This document shows, in pieces, positions 1 to 10,680 of a stretch of DNA of 64,000 bases. A program made the position numbers and the translations under genes. The notes under the pieces are model-generated. The model did not search any database. It was not told the origin of the DNA and saw only the letters and a program-made list of their open reading frames with translations. The stretch comes from Osmia lignaria lignaria. Lineage: Eukaryota; Arthropoda; Insecta; Hymenoptera; Megachilidae. Numbering within the stretch: position 1 is the stretch's first letter; each line of letters begins with the position of its first letter. The stretch covers positions 8,432,001 through 8,496,000 of the forward strand of contig NW_027478169.1 of NCBI RefSeq assembly GCF_051020975.1, in the 5' to 3' direction.

Positions 1-54
1 GACCTTTTTTGTAGAGAATTAAGTTTCCTACTTTTTATGTTCGACGATATTTTT
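1..54. repeat. Partial monomer at left edge
   Basis: The window opens inside the 3' spacer of a monomer, at GACCTTTTTTGTAGAGAATT, and runs to the TGATCA that starts the first complete unit. It carries the class 1 spacer and a private TTCGACGAT where most copies read TTCTATGAT. The truncation is only the window edge. Confidence 0.95.
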
Positions 55-376
55 TGATCAGATGCGTAGTTCTCGAGATATATCAGGATATTTAAAAGTT
101 CCGAAGCTGCACCAACATAATAGAGGTACAGAAACACCGTGGCCTCTTTCTTTGAGATAACTCTGCACTATTGCGAGCTGCAAATGCCGCTTCGAGCTTA
201 GCTGTGCAGAAGAAGAACAACAAGAAGAAGAAATATCTCGAAATATGTCCGTCAGACCCCTTCCCTTGAGATGAATCTGCAAATATCCCGGAAACGAAGC
301 GAGCTATGGCAAAATGTTCAGAGACCTTTTTTGTAGAGAATAATGTTTCCTACAATTTACGTTCTATGATATTTTT
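55..376. repeat. First complete monomer, variant A (class 1)
   Basis: Variant A is marked by AAATGCCGCTTCGAGC in mid-unit, GTCAGACCCCTTCCC, GAGATGAATCTGC and a following spacer AGAATAATGTTTCC with TTTACG. This copy has private changes (AAATATCCCGG, ATCAGGATATTT) absent from the later A copies at 8105, 10359 and 12613. It precedes a B unit, as A does in the 10-mer HOR, so it is probably the end of another HOR copy. Confidence 0.85.
207..233. repeat. GAA/CAA box inside the monomer (first copy)
   Basis: Each monomer holds a 27-base purine-rich box made of GAA and CAA triplets, starting CAGAAGAAGAACAACAAG. It is the only simple-sequence tract in the unit apart from T6 runs. In-frame triplet losses at 38.85, 58.17 and 58.49 kb and single-base gains at 50.44, 54.95 and 63.96 kb all fall in it. 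Point variants include ACATCAAG (25.98, 29.84, 30.16, 30.49, 33.06, 35.64 and 35.96 kb) and GAGCAACAAG (59.78, 60.10, 61.07 and 61.39 kb). Confidence 0.85.
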
Positions 377-1986
377 TGATCAGAAGCGTAGTTTTCGAGA
401 TATATCGAGATATTTAAAAGTTCCGAAGCCGCACCAACATAATAGAGATACAGAAACACCGTGGCCCCTTTCTTTGAGATAACTCTGCACTATTGCGACC
501 TGCAAATGCCACTTCCAGCTCAGCTGTGCAGAAGAAGAACAACAAGAAGAAGAAATATCTCGAAATATGTCCGTCAGGCCCCTTCCCTTGAGATAAATCT
601 GCAAATATCTCGGAAACGAAGCGAGCTATGGCAAAATGTTAAGAGACCTTTTTTGTAGAGAATTAAGTTTCCTATTTTTTATGTTCTATGATATTTTTTG
701 ATCAGATGCGTAGTTCTCGAGATATATCAAGATATTTAAAAGTTCCGAAGCCGCACCAACATAATAGAGATACAGAAACACCGTGGCCCCTTTCTTTGAG
801 ATAACTCTGCACTATTGCGAGCTGGAAATGCCACTTCCAGTTTAGCTGTGCAGAAGAAGAACAACAAGAAGAAGAAATATCTCGAAATATGTCCGTTAGG
901 CCCCTTCCCTTGAGATAAATCTGCAAATATCTCGGAAACGAAGCGAGCTATGGCAAAATGTTAAGAGACCTTTTTTGTAGAGAATTAAGTTTCCTACTTT
1001 TTATGTTCTATGATATTTTTTGATCAGAAGCGTAGTTTTCGAGATATATCGAGATATTTAAAAGTTCCGAAGCCGCACCAACATAATAGAGATACAGAAA
1101 CACCGTGGCCCCTTTCTTTGAGATAACTCTGCACTATTGCGACCTGCAAATGCCACTTCCAGCTCAGCTGTGCAGAAGAAGAACAACAAGAAGAAGAAAT
1201 ATCTCGAAATATGTCCGTCAGGCCCCTTCCCTTGAGATAAATCTGCAAATATCTCGGAAACGAAGCGAGCTATGGCAAAATGTTAAGAGACCTTTTTTGT
1301 AGAGAATTAAGTTTCCTATTTTTTATGTTCTATGATATTTTTTGATCAGATGCGTAGTTCTCGAGATATATCAAGATATTTAAAAGTTCCGAAGCCGCAC
1401 CAACATAATAGAGATACAGAAACACCGTGGCCCCTTTCTTTGAGATAACTCTGCACTATTGCGAGCTGGAAATGCCACTTCCAGTTTAGCTGTGCAGAAG
1501 AAGAACAACAAGAAGAAGAAATATCTCGAAATATGTCCGTTAGGCCCCTTCCCTTGAGATAAATCTGCAAATATCTCGGAAACGAAGCGAGCTATGGCAA
1601 AATGTTAAGAGACCTTTTTTGTAGAGAATTAAGTTTCCTACTTTTTATGTTCTATGATATTTTTTGATCAGAAGCGTAGTTTTCGAGATATATCGAGATA
1701 TTTAAAAGTTCCGAAGCCGCACCAACATAATAGAGATACAGAAACACCGTGGCCCCTTTCTTTGAGATAACTCTGCACTATTGCGACCTGCAAATGCCAC
1801 TTCCAGCTCAGCTGTGCAGAAGAAGAACAACAAGAAGAAGAAATATCTCGAAATATGTCCGTCAGGCCCCTTCCCTTGAGATAAATCTGCAAATATCTCG
1901 GAAACGAAGCGAGCTATCGCAAAATGTTAAGAGACCTTTTTTGTAGAGAATTAAGTTTCCTACTTTTTATGTTCTATGATATTTTT
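377..1986. repeat. Dimeric block B C B C B (644-bp period)
   Basis: Five monomers alternate between variant B (class 2; GCGACCTGCAAATGCC and TTCCAGCTCAGCTG, which contains CAGCTG) and variant C (class 1; GAGCTGGAAATGCC and TTCCAGTTTAGCTG). The two BC pairs are nearly identical, so the dimer spread recently. The last B has a private GCTATCGC. From the second B on, the spacer before B is of class 1 type, unlike the first B at 377, which marks a boundary between head and spacer blocks. Confidence 0.85.
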
Positions 1987-4900
1987 TGATCAGATGCGTA
2001 GTTCTCGAGATATATCAAGATATTTAAAAGTTCCGAAGCCGCACCAACATAATAGAGATACAGAAACACCGTGGCCCCTTTCTTTGAGATAACTCTGCAC
2101 TATTGCGAGCTGTAAATGCCACTTCCAGCTTAGCTGTGCAGAAGAAGAACAACAAGAAGAAGAAATATCTCGAAATATGTCCGTCAGGCCCCTTCCCTTA
2201 AGATATATCTGCAAATATCTCGGAAACGAAGCGAGCTATGGCAAAATGTTGAGAGACCTTTTTTGTAGAGAATTATGTTTCCTACAATTTATGTTCTATG
2301 ATATTTTTTGATCAGAAGCGTAGTTTTCGAGATATATCGAGATATTTAAAAGTTCCGAAGCCGCACCAACATAATAGAGATACAGAAACACCGTGGCCCC
2401 TTTCTTTGAGATAACTCTGCACTAGTGAGAGCCGCAAATGCCACTTCCAGCTTAGCTGTGCAGAAGAAGAACAACAAGAAGAAGAAATATCTCGAAATAT
2501 GTCCGTCAGGCCCCTTCCCTTGAGATAAATCTGCAAATATCTCGGAAACGAAGCGAGCTATGGCAAAATGTTAAGAGACCTTTTTTGTAGAGAATTAAGT
2601 TTCCTACTTTTTATGTTCTATGATATTTTTTGATCAGATGCGTAGTTCTCGAGATATATCAAGATATTTAAAAGTTCCGAAGTTGCACCAACATAATAGA
2701 GGTACAGAAACACCGTGGCCTCTTTCTTTGAGATAACTCTGCACTATTGCGAGCTGGAAATGCCACTTCCAGTTTAGCTGTGCAGAAGAAGAACAACAAG
2801 AAGAAGAAATATCTCGAAATATGTCCGTTAGGCCCCTTCCCTTGAGATAAATCTGCAAATATCTCGGAAACGAAGCGAGCTATGGCAAAATGTTAAGCGA
2901 CCTTTTTTGTAGAGAATTAAGTTTCCTACTTTTTATGTTCTATGATATTTTTTGATCAGAAGCGTAGTTTTCGAGATATATCGAGATATTTAAAAGTTCC
3001 GAAGCCGCACCAACATAATAGAGATACAGAAACACCGTGGCCCCTTTCTTTGAGATAACTCTGCACTATTGCGAGCTGCAAATGCCACTTCCAGCTTAGC
3101 TGTGCAGAAGAAGAACAACAAGAAGAAGAAATATCTCGAAATATGTCCGTCAGGCCCCTTCCCTTGAGATAAATCTGCAAATATCTCGGAAACGAAGCGA
3201 GCTATGGCAAAATGTTTAGAGACCTTTCTTGTAGAGAATTAAGTTTCCTACTTTTTATGTAGTATGATATTTTTTGATCAGATGCGTAGTTCTCGAGATA
3301 TATCAAGATATTTAAAAGTTCCGAAGTTGCACCAACATAATAGAGGTACAGAAACACCGTGGCCTCTTTCTTTGAGATAACTCTGCACTATTGCGAGCTG
3401 GAAATGCCACTTCCAGTTTAGCTGTGCAGAAGAAGAACAACAAGAAGAAGAAATATCTCGAAATATGTCCGTCAGGCCCCTTCCCTTGAGATAAATCTGC
3501 AAATATCTCGGAAACGAAGCGAGATATGGCAAAATGTTAAGAGACCTTTTTTGTAGAGAATTAAGTTTCCTACTTTTTATGTTCTATGATATTTTTTGAT
3601 CAGATGCGTAGTTCTCGAGATATATCAAGATATTTAAAAGTTCCGAAGCCGCACCAACATAATAGAGATACAGAAACACCGTGGCCCCTTTCTTTGAGAT
3701 AACTCTGCACTATTGCGAGCTGGAAATGCCACTTCCAGTTTAGCTGTGCAGAAGAAGAACAACAAGAAGAAGAAATATCTCGAAATATGTCCGTTAGGCC
3801 CCTTCCCTTCAGATAAATCTGCAAATATCTCGGAAACGAAGCGAGCTATGGCAAAATGTTAAGAGACCTTTTTTGTAGAGAATTAAGTTTCCTACTTTTC
3901 AGGTTCTATGATATTTTTTGATCAGATGCGTAGTTCTCGAGATATATCAAGATATTTAAAAGTTCCGAAGCCGCACCAACATAATAGAGATACAGAAACA
4001 CCGTGGCCCCTTTCTTTGAGATAACTCTGCACTATTGCGAGCTGTAAATGCCACTTCCAGCTTAGCTGTGCAGAAGAAGAACAACAAGAAGAAGAAATAT
4101 CTCGAAATATGTCCGTCAGGCCCCTTCCCTTGAGATATATCTGCAAATATCTCGGAAACGAAGCGAGCTATGGCAAAATGTTGAGAGACCTTTTTTGTAG
4201 AGAATTATGTTTCCTACAATTTATGTTCTATGATATTTTTTGATCAGAAGCGTAGTTTTCGAGATATATCGAGATATTTAAAAGTTCCGAAGCCGCACCA
4301 ACATAATAGAGATACAGAAACACCGTGGCCCCTTTCTTTGAGATAACTCTGCACTAGTGAGAGCCGCAAATGCCACTTCCAGCTTAGCTGTGCAGAAGAA
4401 GAACAACAAGAAGAAGAAGTATCTCGAAATATGTCCGTCAGGCCCCTTCCCTTGAGATAAATATGCAAATATCTCGGAAACGAAGCGAGCTATCGCAAAA
4501 TGCTAAGAGACCTTTTTTGTAGAGAATTAAGTTTCCTACTTTTTATGTTCTATGATATTTTTTGATCAGATGCGTAGTTCTCGAGATATATCGAGATATT
4601 TAAAAGTTCCGAAGCCGCACCAACATAATAGAGATACAGAAACACCGTGGCCCCTTTCGTTGAGATAACTCTGCACTATTGCGAGCTGCAAATGCCACTT
4701 CCAGCTTAGCTGTGCAGAAGAAGAACAACAAGAAGAAGAAATATCTCGAAATATGTCCGTCAGGCCCCATCCCTTGAGATAAATATGCAAATATCTCGGA
4801 AACGAAGCGAGCTATGGCAAAATGTTAAGAGACCTTTTTTGTAGAGAATTAGGTTTCCTACTTTTTATGTTCTATGATATTTTTTGATCAGATGCGTAGT

Positions 4901-5206
4901 TCTCGAGATATATCAAGATATTTAAAAGTTCCGAAGCCGCACCAACATAATAGAGATACAGAAACACCGTGGCCCCTTTCATTGAGATAACTCTGCACTA
5001 TTGCGAGCTGGAAATGCCACTTCCAGCTTAGCTGTGCAGAAGAAGAACAACAAGAAGAAGAAATACCTAGAAATATGTCCGTCAGACCCCTTCCCTTGAG
5101 ATGAATCTGCAAATATCTCGGAAACGAAGCGAGCTATGGCAAAATGTTAAGAGACCTTTTTTGTAGAGAATAATGTTTCCTACAATTTACGTTCTATGAT
5201 ATTTTT
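1987..5206. repeat. Mixed block D E F G F' C D E H I'/A
   Basis: Ten monomers with no internal period. E is class 2 with GCACTAGTGAGAGCCGC; F has AAGTTGCACC and GGCCTCTTTC; G is class 2 with GCGAGCTGCAAATG; H has CCTTTCGTTGAG and CCCCATCCC; the last unit (4885-5206) has the I' marker AATACCTAG and the A tail (GTCAGACC, GATGAATC). It is read as a hybrid. The three D-E-H units at 3919-4884 preview the 10-mer HOR that follows. Confidence 0.75.
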
Positions 5207-8200
5207 TGATCAGAAGCGTAGTTTTCGAGATATATCGAGATATTTAAAAGTTCCGAAGCCGCACCAACATAATAGAGATACAGAAACACCGTGGCCCCTT
5301 TCTTTGAGATAACTCTGCACTATTGCGACCTGCAAATGCCACTTCCAGCTCAGCTGTGCAGAAGAAGAACAACAAGAAGAAGAAATATCTCGAAATATGT
5401 CCGTTAGGCCCCTTCCCTTCAGATAAATCTGCAAATATCTCGGAGACGAAGCGAGCTATGGCAAAATGTTAAGAGACCTTTTTTGTAGAGAATTAAGTTT
5501 CCTACTTTTCAGGTTGTATGATATTTTTTGATCAGATGCGTAGTTCTCGAGATATATCAAGATATTTAAAAGTTCCGAAGCCGCACCAACATAATAGAGA
5601 TACAGAAACACCGTGGCCCCTTTCTTTGAGATAACTCTGCACTATTGCGAGCTGTAAATGCCACTTCCAGCTTAGCTGTGCAGAAGAAGAACAACAAGAA
5701 GAAGAAATATCTCGAAATATGTCCGTCAGGCCCCTTCCCTTGAGATATATCTGCAAATATCTCGGAAACGAAGCGAGCTATGGCAAAATGTTGAGAGACC
5801 TTTTTTGTAGAGAATTATGTTTCCTACAATTTATGTTCTATGATATTTTTTGATCAGAAGCGTAGTTTTCGAGATATATCGAGATATTTAAAAGTTCCGA
5901 AGCCGCACCAACATAATAGAGATACCGAAACACCGTGGCCCCTTTCTTTGAGATAACTCTGCACTAGTGAGAGCCGCAAATGCCACTTCCAGCTTAGCTG
6001 TGCAGAAGAAGAACAACAAGAAGAAGAAATATCTCGAAATATGTCCGTCAGGCCCCTTCCCTTGAGATAAATATGCAAATATCTCGGAAACGAAGCGAGC
6101 TATCGCAAAATGTTAAGAGACCTTTTTTGTAGAGAATTAAGTTTCCTACTTTTTATGTTCTATGATATTTTTTGATCAGATGCGTAGTTCTCGAGATATA
6201 TCGAGATATTTAAAAGTTCCGAAGCCGCACCAACATAATAGAGATACAGAAACACCGTGGCCAGTTTCGTTGAGATAACTCTGCACTATTGCGAGCTGCA
6301 AATGCCACTTCCAGCTTAGCTGTGCAGAAGAAGAACAACAAGAAGAAGAAATATCTCGAAATATGTCCGTCAGGCCCCATCCCTTGAGATAAATATGCAA
6401 ATATCTCGGAAACGAAGCGAGCTATGGCAAAATGTTAAGAGACCTTTTTTGTAGAGAATTAGGTTTCCTACTTTTTATGTTCTATGATATTTTTTGATCA
6501 GATGCGTAGTTCTCGAGATATATCAAGATATTTAAAAGTTCCGAAGCCGCACCAACATAATAGAGATACAGAAACACCGTGGCCCCTTTCATTGAGATAA
6601 CTCTGCACTATTGCGAGCTGGAAATGCCACTTCCAGCTTAGCTGTGCAGAAGAAGAACAACAAGAAGAAGAAATATCTCGAAATATGTCCGTCAGACCCC
6701 TTCCCTTGAGATGAATCTGCAAATATCTCGGAAACGAAGCGAGCTATGGCAAAATGTTAAGAGACCTTTTTTGTAGAGAATTAAGTTTCCTACTTTTTAT
6801 GTTCTATGATATTTTTTGATCAGAAGCGTAGTTTTCGAGATATATCGAGATATTTAAAAGTTCCGAAGCCGCACCAACATAATAGAGATACAGAAACACC
6901 GTGGCCCCTTTCTTTGAGATAACTCTGCACTATTGCGAGCTGCAAATGCCACTTCCAGCTTAGCTGTGCAGAAGAAGAACAACAAGAAGAAGAAATATCT
7001 CGAAATATGTCCGTCAGGCCCCTTCCCTTGAGATAAATCTGCAAATATCTCGGAAACGAAGCGAGCTATGGCAAAATGTTTAGAGACCTTTCTTGTAGAG
7101 AATTAAGTTTCCTACTTTTTATGTAGTATGATATTTTTTGATCAGATGCGTAGTTCTCGAGATATATCAAGATATTTAAAAGTTCCGAAGTTGCACCAAC
7201 ATAATAGAGGTACAGAAACACCGTGGCCTCTTTCTTTGAGATAACTCTGCACTATTGCGAGCTGGAAATGCCACTTCCAGTTTAGCTGTGCAGAAGAAGA
7301 ACAACAAGAAGAAGAAATATCTCGAAATATGTCCGTTAGGCCCCTTCCCTTGAGATAAATCTGCAAATATCTCGGAAACGAAGCGAGCTATGGCAAAATG
7401 TTAAGAGACCTTTTTTGTAGAGAATTATGTTTCCTACAATTTATGTTCTATGATATTTTTCGATCAGAAGCGTAGTTTTCGAGATATATCGAGATATTTA
7501 AAAGTTCCGAAGCCGCACCAACATAATAGAGATACAGAAACACGGTGGCCCCTTTCTTTGAGATAACTGTGCACTAGTGCGAGCCGCAAATGCCACTTCC
7601 AGCTTAGCTGTGCAGAAGAAGAACAACAAGAAGAAGAAATATCTCGAAATATGTCCGTCAGGCCCCTTCCCTTGAGATAAATATGCAAATATCTCGGAAA
7701 CGAAGCGAGCTATGGCAAAATGTTAAGAGACCTTTTTTGTAGAGAATTAGGTTTCCTACTTTTTATGTTCTATGATATTTTTTGATCAGATGCGTAGTTC
7801 TCGAGATATATCAAGATATTTAAAAGTTCCGAAGCCGCACCAACATAATAGAGATACAGAAACACCGTGGCCCCTTTCATTGAGATAACTCTGCACTATT
7901 GCGAGCTGGAAATGCCACTTCCAGCTTAGCTGTGCAGAAGAAGAACAACAAGAAGAAGAAATACCTAGAAATATGTCCGTCAGGCCACTTCCCTTGAGAT
8001 AAATCTGCAAATATCTCGGAAACGAAGCGAGCTATGGCAAAATGTTAAGAGACCTTTTTTGTAGAGAATTAAGTTTCCTACTTTTTATGTTCGATGATAT
8101 TTTTTGATCAGATGCGTAGTTCTCGAGATATATCAAGATATTTAAAAGTTCCGAAGTTGCACCAACATAATAGAGGTACAGAAACACCGTGGCCTCTTTC

Positions 8201-8426
8201 TTTGAGATAACTCTGCACTATTGCGAGCTGCAAATGCCGCTTCGAGCTTAGCTGTGCAGAAGAAGAACAACAAGAAGAAGAAATATCTCGAAATATGTCC
8301 GTCAGACCCCTTCCCTTGAGATGAATCTGCAAATATCTCGGAAACGAAGCGAGCTATGGCAAAATGTTAAGAGACCTTTTTTGTAGAGAATAATGTTTCC
8401 TACAATTTACGTTCTATGATATTTTT
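5207..8426. repeat. Ten-monomer HOR, complete copy (B D E H I G F J I' A)
   Basis: Ten distinguishable monomers (3220 bp). Markers: B GCGACCTGC; D GCTGTAAATG; E CTAGTGAGAG; H CCTTTCGTTG; I CCTTTCATTG with GATGAATC; G GCGAGCTGC followed by TTTAGAGACCTTTCTTG; F AAGTTGCACC with TATGTAGTATG; J ACACGGTGG and AACTGTGCAC; I' AATACCTAG and GGCCACTTCCC; A GCCGCTTCGAGC. The same order appears shortened in the next four blocks. Completeness here is inferred from those derivatives, whose hybrid units need both I' and A as parents. Confidence 0.82.
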
Positions 8427-10680
8427 TGATCAGAAGCGTAGTTTTCGAGATATATCGAGATATTTAAAAGTTCCGAAGCCGCACCAACATAATAGAGATA
8501 CAGAAACACCGTGGCCCCTTTCTTTGAGATAACTCTGCACTATTGCGACCTGCAAATGCCACTTCCAGCTCAGCTGTGCAGAAGAAGAACAACAAGAAGA
8601 AGAAATATCTCGAAATATGTCCGTTAGGCCCCTTCCCTTCAGATAAATCTGCAAATATCTCGGAGACGAAGCGAGCTATGGCAAAATGTTAAGAGACCTT
8701 TTTTGTAGAGAATTAAGTTTCCTACTTTTCAGGTTCATTGATATTTTTTGATCAGATGCGTAGTTCTCGAGATATATCAAGATATTTAAAAGTTCCGAAG
8801 CCGCACCAACATAATAGAGATACAGAAACACCGTGGCCCCTTTCTTTGAGATAACTCTGCACTATTGCGAGCTGTAAATGCCACTTCCAGCTTAGCTGTG
8901 CAGAAGAAGAACAACAAGAAGAAGAAATATCTCGAAATATGTCCGTCAGGCCCCTTCCCTTGAGATATATCTGCAAATATCTCGGAAACGAAGCGAGCTA
9001 TGGCAAAATGTTGAGAGACCTTTTTTGTAGAGAATTATGTTTCCTACAATTTATGTTCTATGATATTTTTTGATCAGAAGCGTAGTTTTCGAGATATATC
9101 GAGATATTTAAAAGTTCCGAAGCCGCACCAACATAATAGAGATACAGAAACACCGTGGCCCCTTTCTTTGAGATAACTCTGCACTAGTGAGAGCCGCAAA
9201 TGCCACTTCCAGCTTAGCTGTGCAGAAGAAGAACAACAAGAAGAAGAAATATCTCGAAATATGTCCGTCAGGCCCCTTCCCTTGAGATAAATATGCAAAT
9301 ATCTCGGAAACGAAGCGAGCTATCGCAAAATGTTAAGAGACCTTTTTTGTAGAGAATTAAGTTTCCTACTTTTTATGTTCTATGATATTTTTTGATCAGA
9401 TGCGTAGTTCTCGAGATATATCGAGATATTTAAAAGTTCCGAAGCCGCACCAACATAATAGAGATACAGAAACACCGTGGCCCCTTTCGTTGAGATAACT
9501 CTGCACTATTGCGAGCTGCAAATGCCACTTCCAGCTTAGCTGTGCAGAAGAAGAACAACAAGAAGAAGAAATATCTCGAAATATGTCCGTCAGGCCCCAT
9601 CCCTTGAGATAAATATGCAAATATCTCGGAAACGAAGCGAGCTATGGCAAAATGTTAAGAGACCTTTTTTGTAGAGAATTAGGTTTCCTACTTTTTATGT
9701 TCTATGATATTTTTTGATCAGATGCGTAGTTCTCGAGATATATCAAGATATTTAAAAGTTCCGAAGCCGCACCAACATAATAGAGATACAGAAACACCGT
9801 GGCCCCTTTCATTGAGATAACTCTGCACTATTGCGAGCTGGAAATGCCACTTCCAGCTTAGCTGTGCAGAAGAAGAACAACAAGAAGAAGAAATATCTCG
9901 AAATATGTCCGTCAGACCCCTTCCCTTGAGATGAATCTGCAAATATCTCGGAAACGAAGCGAGCTATGGCAAAATGTTAAGAGACCTTTTTTGTAGAGAA
10001 TTAAGTTTCCTACTTTTTATGTTCTATGATATTTTTTGATCAGAAGCGTAGTTTTCGAGATATATCGAGATATTTAAAAGTTCCGAAGCCGCACCAACAT
10101 AATAGAGATACAGAAACACCGTGGCCCCTTTCTTTGAGATAACTCTGCACTATTGCGAGCTGCAAATGCCACTTCCAGCTTAGCTGTGCAGAAGAAGAAC
10201 AACAAGAAGAAGAAATATCTCGAAATATGTCCGTCAGGCCACTTCCCTTGAGATAAATCTGCAAATATCTCGGAAACGAAGCGAGCTATGGCAAAATGTT
10301 AAGAGACCTTTTTTGTAGAGAATTAAGTTTCCTACTTTTTATGTTCGATGATATTTTTTGATCAGATGCGTAGTTCTCGAGATATATCAAGATATTTAAA
10401 AGTTCCGAAGTTGCACCAACATAATAGAGGTACAGAAACACCGTGGCCTCTTTCTTTGAGATAACTCTGCACTATTGCGAGCTGCAAATGCCGCTTCGAG
10501 CTTAGCTGTGCAGAAGAAGAACAACAAGAAGAAGAAATATCTCGAAATATGTCCGTCAGACCCCTTCCCTTGAGATGAATCTGCAAATATCTCGGAAACG
10601 AAGCGAGCTATGGCAAAATGTTAAGAGACCTTTTTTGTAGAGAATAATGTTTCCTACAATTTACGTTCTATGATATTTTT
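8427..10680. repeat. Seven-monomer HOR, copy 1 (B D E H I G/I' A)
   Basis: This 2254-bp unit equals the 10-mer minus F, J and one I'. Its sixth monomer has the 5' part of G and the 3' part of I' (GGCCACTTCCC, and a tail lacking the G-type TTTAGAGACCTTTCTTG). B has the tail CCGTTAGGCC with GGAGACGAAGC, and D is preceded by TTTTCAGGTTCATTGA, both shared with the other HOR copies. Confidence 0.88.

Noticed and set aside
207..233. GAA/CAA box as an independent microsatellite locus
   Set aside because: It is a fixed part of the monomer with the same length in nearly all copies, not a free expansion.
58..282. Repeated minus-strand reading frames (63-84 codons, serine/cysteine-rich) as a gene family
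   Set aside because: They sit at 322-bp spacing in a satellite, start only at TTG, have no conserved domain I know, tolerate stops and frameshifts, and the serine/cysteine stretch is just the GAA/CAA box read backwards.
301..320. T6 tract (GACCTTTTTTGTAG) as a transcription terminator or polymerase III stop
   Set aside because: It occurs in every monomer with no associated promoter or transcript structure; a T run in AT-rich spacer is enough explanation.
605..630. CENP-B box-like site around CTCGGAAACGAAGCGAG (minus strand CTTCGTTTCCGAGAT)
   Set aside because: It has TTCG but lacks the A and the CGGG of the canonical nTTCGnnnnAnnCGGGn; the class 2 TTTTCGAGATATATCGAG also fails at CGGG.
461..658. 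Plus-strand frames of 65-76 codons (e.g. 461-658, 1105-1302, 39969-40199)
   Set aside because: Present only in monomers that happen to lack a stop (mainly B-type units); the same region has stops in most copies. Chance frames.
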